Positions 1 through 4,944 of a stretch of 5,823 nt of DNA are shown piece by piece. The notes below the pieces were generated by a model. It was not told where the DNA came from, did no database searches, and saw nothing but the letters and a program-made list of their open reading frames with translations. Source of the stretch: Thermodesulfobacteriota bacterium (GTDB taxonomy: Bacteria; Desulfobacterota; DSM-4660; Desulfatiglandales; HGW-15). How positions within the stretch are numbered: position 1 is the stretch's first letter; each line of letters starts with the position of its first letter. A program made the translations under genes and the position numbers. The stretch spans positions 1-5,823 of the forward strand of contig JALOPA010000160.1 in the NCBI GenBank assembly GCA_025454125.1, given 5' to 3'.

Positions 1-1
1 T

Positions 2-862
2 CCAATGTTCGTAGGGTGTGCGACGGCTACTCAGGTCGCGACGAGCGTGGGAGTCTCTACGGGTTATATCACGGAAGGGCAGAAGCAGGCCCTCGACAAG
101 ACCGCGGTCAAGGTCGAGAAGGCTGCCAGGCCGGTCTCCGAAACAGAAGAGTACTTCATCGGCCGGGGCGTGGCTGCGACGATTCTCACCAGGTACAACC
201 TCTATCGGAATCAAGCCGTGACGGCCTATGTGAATTACGTGGGCAACACGGTTGTCATGAGTTCGCCGAGACCTTATATTTATGGCGGTTATCACTTTGC
301 CGTGCTCGACACGGAGGAAATTAACGCATTTGCTTGCCCGGGAGGGACCATCTTCGTTACCAAGGGGATGCTCAAGATGGTGAGCAACGAAGACCAGCTG
401 GCCGCGGTTCTATCCCACGAGGTAGGCCACGTGGCCGAGAAGCACGGTATTCAGGCGATCAGCAGCGCCAGGTGGACGGAGGTCATCACCACCCTCGCCA
501 CGGAAACGGCAAAAACCTACACAGCGGCTGAAATGGCCAGCCTGGTGGACCTCTTCCAGGGCACGGTGGATGATGTGTTCAAGACCCTTGTGGTCAACGG
601 ATATGGCAGGGACCAGGAGCTGCAGGCCGATACACTTGCGATCGGCTGCATGAAGACGTGCGGATATGACGGCCGTCAGTTCGTCAGTCTGCTGGATCGT
701 CTGGAGCAAACCAGCAAGCAGACTTCAGGAGGAATCTTCGCCACCCATCCTGATCTTGCCCAGCGCATCCAGGCGGCCAAAGGACCTGGCGCAGCTGCAG
801 CCAGGCCACCGGCTCCTGAAGAGAGAATGATGCGTTTCAAGAAAACGGCTGTTTCCTGGTAG
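2..862 (+). CDS. M48 family zinc metalloprotease lipoprotein (LoiP/YggG-like), 5' end outside window
   Basis: Peptidase of the M48 family, probably an outer-membrane or periplasm-facing lipoprotein that degrades misfolded envelope proteins (role inferred from LoiP/YggG and BepA relatives). Numbered from the ATG at 5, the zinc motif HEVGH lies at residues 138-142, with ligands H138 and H142 and catalytic E139. The third ligand is most likely E205 in ELQAD. A typical M48 C-terminal THPD motif follows at 247-250. The frame is open to the window edge, and residues 2-5 read FVGC, which resembles a lipobox with C5 as the lipidated cysteine. The real start and the rest of the signal peptide therefore probably lie upstream, and ATG 5 is unlikely to be the start. 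The last 25 or so residues are Ala/Pro-rich and then basic, a low-complexity tail. The TAG stop is followed 12 nt later by the next gene in the same frame, suggesting one operon. Family assignment is firm; substrate is unknown. Confidence 0.9.
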   Translation, partial: PMFVGCATATQVATSVGVSTGYITEGQKQALDKTAVKVEKAARPVSETEEYFIGRGVAATILTRYNLYRNQAVTAYVNYVGNTVVMSSPRPYIYGGYHFAVLDTEEINAFACPGGTIFVTKGMLKMVSNEDQLAAVLSHEVGHVAEKHGIQAISSARWTEVITTLATETAKTYTAAEMASLVDLFQGTVDDVFKTLVVNGYGRDQELQADTLAIGCMKTCGYDGRQFVSLLDRLEQTSKQTSGGIFATHPDLAQRIQAAKGPGAAAARPPAPEERMMRFKKTAVSW

Positions 863-874
863 GTCGAACGAGGA

Positions 875-1456
875 ATGGAAGAGAGGAGCACACGAATCAT
901 TTCCTGCGCCCGATGCGGGGCAAAAAACCGCGTTCCCGTGGATAAACCGGGAGCCGGGGCGAAGTGCGGAAAATGCGGGACCCCGCTTCCCCTTGAAGAG
1001 AAGCAGACAGGGGAGGGATTCAAGCTCCGTTGCATGGAGTGCGGCGCTCGGAACAGAATCCCGGCGGACAGGATTGAGTCGAATCCGGTTTGCGGGAAAT
1101 GCAGGAAGCCGCTGGCAACGGAGGAGCTTTTCCTCCCGCAGCCCCTGATCGTCACAGACGGAGACTTCGAACCCAAGGTCTTGAAGTCTCCGCTGCCGGC
1201 TTTGGTTTTTGCCTGGGCTCCCTGGTGCCCCACGTGCAGAACCTTCATCCCTGTCATCGATGAGTTTGCCAGAGAGTCATTGGGGAAAGTCCGGGTGGGG
1301 AAAGTGAATGTGGATCAGAATCCCGGGCTCTCGTCCCGCTTCAACATTTTGAGCGTTCCCCAAATCCTCGTCTTTGACCGGGGGGAACTGACGGAAACCC
1401 TGCCGGGATCTCTGCAGAAACACGAGATCATGATGAAGATGGCACCTTATCTCTAA
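875..1456 (+). CDS. TrxC-like thioredoxin with two tandem zinc ribbons and a CPTC active site
   Basis: Predicted cytoplasmic thiol-disulfide oxidoreductase of 193 aa; no signal peptide. The N-terminus holds two copies of the zinc ribbon that TrxC (thioredoxin 2) has once. Copy 1 has C11/C14 and C31/C34; copy 2 has C53/C56 and C73/C76. Cysteine spacing is identical in both, and both carry the (K/R)NR(V/I)P segment after the first pair. A thioredoxin fold follows from about residue 90: a WAPWCPTC active site with C118 and C121, a KVNVDQNP strand, LSSRFNILSVP with cis-Pro P162, and a C-terminal helix. E. coli TrxC is about 139 aa, so the extra length is mainly the added ribbon. The usual CGPC is replaced by CPTC. 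ATG 875 is the only start between the upstream in-frame TAG (860-862) and the first ribbon. The AGGA touching the ATG is too close, so the AGGT at 861-864 is the likelier ribosome site. Probably co-transcribed with the M48 gene. Family is certain; physiological partner is unknown. Confidence 0.93.
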   Translation: MEERSTRIISCARCGAKNRVPVDKPGAGAKCGKCGTPLPLEEKQTGEGFKLRCMECGARNRIPADRIESNPVCGKCRKPLATEELFLPQPLIVTDGDFEPKVLKSPLPALVFAWAPWCPTCRTFIPVIDEFARESLGKVRVGKVNVDQNPGLSSRFNILSVPQILVFDRGELTETLPGSLQKHEIMMKMAPYL

Positions 1457-1548
1457 TTCCCGGTGCAAGACTCAGAAGTGAGCTCGGGCGGACCTTTCTG
1501 TGAGTCGATTTCTTTCTCGGGATCGCCGCAAGTTGCATGTCGCATGTC

Positions 1549-1625
1549 GCTTGTTTCAATTTGCTCTAAGCCCATTTTGAGTTGCCAAGCAGTGTCTGTA
1601 TTGACGCGTGAGTCTTGAAACAAGC
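1549..1625. repeat. Perfect 11-bp inverted repeat with 55-nt spacer
   Basis: GCTTGTTTCAA at 1549-1559 is the exact reverse complement of TTGAAACAAGC at 1615-1625. Pairing does not continue on either side. The arms could be the ends of a short mobile-element remnant or the base of a long RNA stem-loop. No flanking target duplication is obvious, and the 55-nt interior has no open frame of note. Confidence 0.6.
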
Positions 1626-1640
1626 AGCCACTGCCGCTGC

Positions 1641-1708
1641 CTCAAGCCGTGTCGAAGGCACGGCGGTCCTCCAACCTCAAGCTATGCCGAAGGCACGGCG
1701 CTCCTCTG
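1641..1708. repeat. Pair of about 32-bp direct repeats, each with a hairpin core
   Basis: Copy A (1641-1672) and copy B (1677-1708) start 36 nt apart. Both begin CTCAAG, share the core CGAAGGCACGGC and end in a TCCTC-like segment; they differ at about five positions. In copy A, GCCGTG (1646-1651) and CACGGC (1659-1664) form a perfect 6-bp stem with a 7-nt loop. In copy B, this stem is imperfect, but TGCC-GAA-GGCA offers an alternative small hairpin. Only two copies are present in this window, so this is neither a CRISPR array nor a clear dispersed family on this evidence. Confidence 0.6.
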
Positions 1709-1720
1709 TCCTTTCTCTCT

Positions 1721-1876
1721 TTATCCCGCCTGCGTCTTCTGGACCTTCGTCCACGTGGCTCCAGCTGCTGAGGCCGGGGCGGTCAGAGTTGTGGATATGA
1801 GGATCATCACGGTCCCCAGGGCAGGACGCTTGCCCCACAGTCCGCCCTCGGCAAAGCGGAGAATCTGAACCGCCAT
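1721..1876 (-). CDS. Doubtful short ORF with a signal-peptide-like N-terminus
   Basis: Reading from an ATG at 1876 gives 51 residues. They include basic K16-R17, a hydrophobic run at about 20-32 (LGTVMILISTTLT) and an APASA segment that would suit signal peptidase I, leaving a mature part of only about 14 residues before the stop. The ribosome site is poor. It could be the 5' remnant of a broken secreted-protein gene, a tiny secreted peptide, or chance. No family is recognised. Confidence 0.12.
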   Translation of the reverse strand: MAVQILRFAEGGLWGKRPALGTVMILISTTLTAPASAAGATWTKVQKTQAG

Positions 1877-2071
1877 GGCTTCGGTTCCAGTCCGTGACAG
1901 CACTACAGAGACGCTCAGTTCCCGGGGATGTCAACTGAATCGCCGAGGCGCATGGATACTGAACGATCAGGACCGAATGTTGTTGTGAGAGTCGCTAGAG
2001 AGGAGGAGGTCACTGAGACGCCGCTTGTGATGGGTGCAGCGGCAAGGACTGCCGGTTCGCGCAATTGCAGG

Positions 2072-2111
2072 AAAAAAGGGAGAGCCCCCAGAGCTGTCAA
2101 AGGCTCTCCCT
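2072..2111 (-). terminator. Rho-independent terminator of kbl
   Basis: AGGGAGAGCC (2077-2086) and GGCTCTCCCT (2102-2111) are a perfect 10-bp inverted repeat around a 15-nt loop. On the + strand a run of six A (2072-2077) precedes it, so a minus-strand transcript would end in a GC-rich stem followed by U residues. It lies about 50 nt past the kbl stop codon, as expected for that gene. It lacks a T-run on the + strand and so should not act as a strong terminator for the thioredoxin gene. Confidence 0.9.
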
Positions 2112-2163
2112 GAGATCGATAGAAAAGGAATTCGTTCGAGACGCCGCATCAGGGCGTGCGATA

Positions 2164-3390
2164 TCAGTGCTTGAAACCCGACAATATCTTTAGAACCTGA
2201 TCAATATCTGCCTTGGTGTGAGCCGCATTGATTTGGAAGCGGATGGTCTCATCCCCACGAGGGACCACAGGGAAGGTCAACCCAACCACTAGGACGCCCT
2301 GGTCAAAAAGGTACTGAACCAGACGGTGCGTTTTGACGGTATCCCGGACCAGCAAAGGAACGACCGGATGGGGCCCGGAGATGGATTCCAGGCCAAGAGC
2401 GGCGATGCCCTGGCGGAACTGCCGGATCCTCTCCTGGAGATGGTCCAGTCTCCTGAGGCCTTCGCTGCTGTCACAGATGTCGATGGCTTTTATCGCAGCG
2501 GCGCAGTCCCCCACACCCAGCGGGTTGGTATAAATGTAAGTGTCCGCTTTTTGGCGTATGGCCTCGATCACGGTATCACTCGCGGCGACGAACCCGCCGT
2601 TCACTCCAAACGCTTTGCCGAAGGTCCCGATGATCACATCCGGCTGAGCGCCTGAAAATTCGGCCGCGCCCCGGCCGGTTTTTCCGAAGGCGCCGATGCC
2701 GTGGGAGTCGTCGACCACCGTGATCACGCCATCCTTGAATTTTGCTTGGTACGGTTCTGCCGTCTTCACAATCCGGTCAATGGGGGCGTAGTCTCCCCTC
2801 ATGCTGAAGATGCCGTCAAAAATGATGACGACCCGTTCCATGTCCTGGGGAACCCCATCCAGGCATCTTCTGAGCCCCTCCATGTCGTTGTGATCATAGA
2901 TGGCTCGATTGGTCCCGGGCACATTGGAGATGCGCATCGCCCGGATAATGCTGTTGTGATTGAGTTGGTCCCCAATCCAGTAGGTTTGTTTCGATGAAAT
3001 CGCCAGGGCCAGACCGCAATTGGATGTGTAGGCGGAGTTGAATATCTTGGCGGCAGCCTTGCCCACAAAGCGAGCGATTCTTTCTTCGAGGGCAAGGTGA
3101 TAGGAAAAGGTTCCGTCAATGAACCGCACAGCGCCCGGGCCCACGCCCAGCGTCTTGGTGGCTCTGTCAGCGGCTTCGATGAGTTCGGGGTCATTCGACA
3201 GAGACAGATAGCTGTTGGAGTTCATGCGAATGTATTCCCTGTCGGATCCCTTCAGTTTGTAGCGGGGTCCTCTTTCTCCCACAGGAGGAAGGTATTCCAT
3301 GATCACCCGTTCGGGGATCTTGGCGCGTCCCTCCGCCTTCAGAGCGTCGATTTCTTGTCTAAGAGATGTATCCAGCTTTTCTAGTGGCAT
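2164..3390 (-). CDS. kbl: Glycine C-acetyltransferase (2-amino-3-ketobutyrate CoA ligase), alpha-oxoamine synthase family
   Basis: PLP-dependent fold-type I enzyme of 408 aa, close to the roughly 400-aa length of KBL. KBL cleaves 2-amino-3-ketobutyrate with CoA to glycine and acetyl-CoA, the second step of threonine breakdown. Family marks: N-terminal helical segment; YLSLSNDPEL near 61-70; GVGPGAVRFIDGT at 82-94; LNHNSII with H145, expected to stack on PLP; DDSHGIG at 227-233 with the pyridine-binding aspartate; and GTFGKAFG with Schiff-base lysine K259. The start ATG (3388-3390) has AGAGGA 7 nt upstream. Sequence alone does not exclude related 8-amino-7-oxononanoate synthase (BioF) or other oxoamine synthases. 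The divergent neighbour, a threonine 3-dehydrogenase making exactly the KBL substrate, decides for KBL. It probably forms a single-gene transcript ending at the terminator at 2072-2111. Confidence 0.9.
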   Translation of the reverse strand: MPLEKLDTSLRQEIDALKAEGRAKIPERVIMEYLPPVGERGPRYKLKGSDREYIRMNSNSYLSLSNDPELIEAADRATKTLGVGPGAVRFIDGTFSYHLALEERIARFVGKAAAKIFNSAYTSNCGLALAISSKQTYWIGDQLNHNSIIRAMRISNVPGTNRAIYDHNDMEGLRRCLDGVPQDMERVVIIFDGIFSMRGDYAPIDRIVKTAEPYQAKFKDGVITVVDDSHGIGAFGKTGRGAAEFSGAQPDVIIGTFGKAFGVNGGFVAASDTVIEAIRQKADTYIYTNPLGVGDCAAAIKAIDICDSSEGLRRLDHLQERIRQFRQGIAALGLESISGPHPVVPLLVRDTVKTHRLVQYLFDQGVLVVGLTFPVVPRGDETIRFQINAAHTKADIDQVLKILSGFKH

Positions 3391-3397
3391 GATGTCA

Positions 3398-3403
3398 TCC
3401 TCT
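3398..3403 (-). promoter_or_regulatory. Ribosome binding site of kbl
   Basis: Reads AGAGGA on the minus strand, 7 nt before the kbl ATG. It supports the start at 3390. Confidence 0.75.
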
Positions 3404-3459
3404 TTACCCGGTAAGGAAATCGCGGAGTTAAAGAAACCCAGTGCTTACGACGCATACAG

Positions 3460-3469
3460 CCGAATTCGG
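3460..3469. promoter_or_regulatory. Perfect 10-bp palindrome upstream of kbl, possible operator
   Basis: CCGAATTCGG is self-complementary and lies about 70 nt before the kbl start, a place where a dimeric regulator could bind. It is short enough to arise by chance, and no second copy is seen in the window. Confidence 0.2.
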
Positions 3470-3715
3470 ACGAGGTTTCACACCCGAATGGACGATCGCA
3501 CGCCTCTTTGGGCCTTACAGTTCGGGATTGAAGCGGCATCTGAATAACGGCTTCACCGGGCTTTTACCGCCGATCACGATTTTCTGCAACTCCAAAATGC
3601 GGCAGTCGACCCGAATCCCTGTTCAAGGGCTCAACCTCAGAACTGAAAAGGGCTATGCCCATGCGCTCACCGCCGATTCCCTGACTCTGCGATCAGAAGC
3701 CGGCAACGATGATCG

Positions 3716-3750
3716 CGGGAATGCTCCCGGATGGAACCGGTCGGTTTTTT
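3716..3750 (+). terminator. Weak terminator-like hairpin and T-run
   Basis: CGGGA (3716-3720) and TCCCG (3725-3729) form a 5-bp stem with a 4-nt loop. A run of six T follows at 3745-3750, 15 nt later, which is too far for a canonical terminator. A second small pairing (AACC/GGTT) directly abuts the T-run. If real, it would insulate the dehydrogenase promoter from rightward transcription coming from 3391-3715. Confidence 0.25.
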
Positions 3751-3769
3751 GCAGGGCCCCCTTTTCTTA

Positions 3770-3798
3770 TTGATCACTCTCCCCGGCCTCGGTATATT
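3770..3798 (+). promoter_or_regulatory. Sigma-70-like promoter for threonine dehydrogenase
   Basis: TTGATC (3770-3775, four of six against TTGACA) and TATATT (3793-3798, five of six against TATAAT) are separated by exactly 17 nt. Transcription would start near 3805, giving a leader of roughly 160 nt before GTG 3968. This is the best promoter match I found in the kbl/tdh intergenic region. Confidence 0.55.
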
Positions 3799-3809
3799 GT
3801 CAAATCGCA

Positions 3810-3885
3810 CTCGAAGCGGCCGTCCCTCGTGCCCATGAGCTTGATCGTGGATGTTCAGCATTCTGCCGGTCCACCAGGCTTCGAG
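3810..3885 (+). repeat. Inverted repeat at the 5' end of the dehydrogenase leader
   Basis: CTCGAAGC (3810-3817) and GCTTCGAG (3878-3885) are perfect 8-bp complements enclosing 60 nt. The left arm begins a few nucleotides after the predicted transcription start, so the leader RNA could close into a long stem-loop. Whether it is regulatory cannot be told from one sequence. Confidence 0.4.
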
Positions 3886-3954
3886 GGGAGAGCAATCGTG
3901 GAACGAACTGCCCGGGGCGGGTCATGCCGACAGAAGGGTAGCCTACTGAGGTTT

Positions 3955-3962
3955 GGAGGTGA
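3955..3962 (+). promoter_or_regulatory. Strong Shine-Dalgarno that fixes the dehydrogenase start at GTG 3968
   Basis: GGAGGTGA matches the anti-Shine-Dalgarno almost perfectly and sits 5 nt before GTG 3968 (8 nt counted from GGAGG). The in-frame TTG at 3953 overlaps the upstream edge of this site and has no such signal of its own. The resulting N-terminus, MHRILVTG, begins directly with the first Rossmann strand, as in relatives. Confidence 0.85.
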
Positions 3963-3967
3963 CGAAA

Positions 3968-4942
3968 GTGCATAGGATATTGGTGACAGGTGCAGCAGGT
4001 CAAATAGGGTCAGAACTGACGCTGGCGTTGCGAGAAGCCTATGGGAATGACAATGTGATCGCCGTCGCTCATGTGACTAAACCCAGCCAAGAGCTTCTGG
4101 AATCAGGGCCATGCGCCTTTTTTGACTGCACGGAAGCCGAAACGATCTCAGAAATCATAAGCAAATACAAGGTGGACACGATTTATCATCTGGCTTCCCT
4201 GCTTTCTGCAGTCGGAGAAAGAGATCCCCAAAAAGCTTGGGACGTCAACATGAACGGTCTCCTGAATGTCCTCGAAGCGGCCCGCGAATACAAGTGTGCG
4301 GTCTTCTATCCGAGCTCTATCGCGGCGTTCAGTCCGACGGCACCCAAAGACAAAACCCCTCAAGTCACCTTTCAGCGTCCGAATACGATTTACGGAGTCA
4401 CCAAGGTGGCTGGAGAACTTCTTTGTGACTATTACTTCAAGAGATTCGGGGTCGATACGCGAGGGGTGCGGTACCCGGGGCTCATTTCTTATAAGACACC
4501 GCCCGGCGGCGGAACCACAGATTACGCAGTTCAGATCTACTATGACGCGGTGCAAGGCAAAACATTCACCTGCTATTTAAACCCAGGGACCTACCTGGAC
4601 ATGATGTATATGCCGGATGCTCTAAAAGCGGCGATCCAGCTTATGGAAGCCGATCCCGGCCGCCTGAGATACAGAAATGCCTATAACATCGGCGCGATGA
4701 GCTTTGCGCCGGAGATTATTGCCGCTCAAATCCAGAAGGAAATTCCTTCCTTCAAAATGGAGTTCCAAGTAGATCCTCTCAGACAAGCCATAGCGGATTC
4801 CTGGCCAAACAGTATGGATGACAGCGCGGCGCGGCAGGATTGGAATTGGAAGCCGGAATACGACCTCCAATCGATGACCAAGGATATGATCGACAAGCTC
4901 TCGCTCAAGCTGCTGGGAAAACGACACGGGGGGATTGCGTGA
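3968..4942 (+). CDS. tdh: L-threonine 3-dehydrogenase, NAD-dependent, extended SDR (UDP-epimerase-like) type
   Basis: Oxidises L-threonine to 2-amino-3-ketobutyrate with NAD+, the substrate of the divergent kbl product. The protein is 324 aa, normal for this short-chain type, which is unrelated to the zinc-dependent E. coli Tdh that shares the symbol. Visible marks: the Rossmann loop GAAGQIG at 8-14; an acidic D53 region after the second strand; the YHLASLLS stretch at 73-80; the SSI catalytic serine region at 116-118; the YGVTK catalytic Tyr142/Lys146 pair; RYPGLISY then the TPPGGGTTDYAV loop at 168-188; MMYMPDA at 212-218; and ADSWPNSMDDSAAR near 276-289. These last motifs are characteristic of SDR threonine dehydrogenases and separate it from UDP-sugar epimerases. 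The start is GTG 3968, not TTG 3953 (see the ribosome site). The stop overlaps or nearly touches the next gene, implying translational coupling. Confidence 0.93.
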   Translation: MHRILVTGAAGQIGSELTLALREAYGNDNVIAVAHVTKPSQELLESGPCAFFDCTEAETISEIISKYKVDTIYHLASLLSAVGERDPQKAWDVNMNGLLNVLEAAREYKCAVFYPSSIAAFSPTAPKDKTPQVTFQRPNTIYGVTKVAGELLCDYYFKRFGVDTRGVRYPGLISYKTPPGGGTTDYAVQIYYDAVQGKTFTCYLNPGTYLDMMYMPDALKAAIQLMEADPGRLRYRNAYNIGAMSFAPEIIAAQIQKEIPSFKMEFQVDPLRQAIADSWPNSMDDSAARQDWNWKPEYDLQSMTKDMIDKLSLKLLGKRHGGIA

Positions 4943-4944
4943 GG

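Larger units (their letters stand above)
1457..2163. other. Intergenic region between convergent genes, no convincing gene
   Basis: About 700 nt lie between the stop of the thioredoxin gene (+) and the stop of kbl (-). Open frames here are short, lack good ribosome sites and resemble no family I recognise. What can be seen is a tandem GCATGTC duplication (1535-1548), an 11-bp inverted repeat (1549-1625), two direct repeats (1641-1708), an imperfect hairpin (1865-1890, CTGAACCG against CGGTTcCAG), a small hairpin (1915-1938, TCAGTT/AACTGA) and the kbl terminator (2072-2111). No clear U-tailed terminator for the thioredoxin gene is visible just after 1456. The stretch is unusually long for a convergent junction and may hold gene remnants or an unrecognised RNA. 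Confidence 0.6.
3391..3967. other. Divergent intergenic region between kbl and threonine dehydrogenase
   Basis: 577 nt lie between the two start codons, long for a simple divergent promoter region. No coding frame here resembles a protein; the longest (3709-3975, +) runs into the dehydrogenase start in another frame. Visible elements are a perfect palindrome CCGAATTCGG (3460-3469), a small hairpin followed at distance by six T (3716-3750), a sigma-70-like promoter facing right (3770-3798) and a leader inverted repeat (3810-3885). For kbl only a weak promoter candidate is seen (minus strand, TTGCAG at 3584-3589 and TAAAAG at 3561-3566, 17-nt spacing), which I do not call. I see no glycine-riboswitch core motifs. 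Confidence 0.6.

Noticed and set aside
676..1257. 193-aa open frame on the minus strand
   Set aside because: It lies antisense to the protease and thioredoxin genes, both of which show clear family motifs. Its own product looks like nothing known.
1641..1708. CRISPR-like array
   Set aside because: There are only two diverged copies, almost no spacer between them and no cas genes.
2326..2655. 109-aa + strand frame inside kbl
   Set aside because: It is a shadow of kbl, which has full catalytic motifs on the opposite strand.
3441..3773. 110-aa open frame on the + strand in the divergent intergenic region
   Set aside because: No ribosome site, no family resemblance, and a composition typical of translated non-coding DNA.
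3851..3949. Possible 32-aa leader peptide ending just before the dehydrogenase ribosome site
   Set aside because: The codons show no enrichment for threonine or glycine, the ribosome site is poor, and no attenuator terminator follows.
3805..3967. Glycine riboswitch
   Set aside because: It was expected from context, but the conserved aptamer motifs I know are absent.
3836..3975. Upstream ORF in the dehydrogenase leader, overlapping its GTG start
   Set aside because: It is open, but no ribosome site precedes ATG 3836 and the product has no recognisable feature such as a run of threonine or glycine codons.
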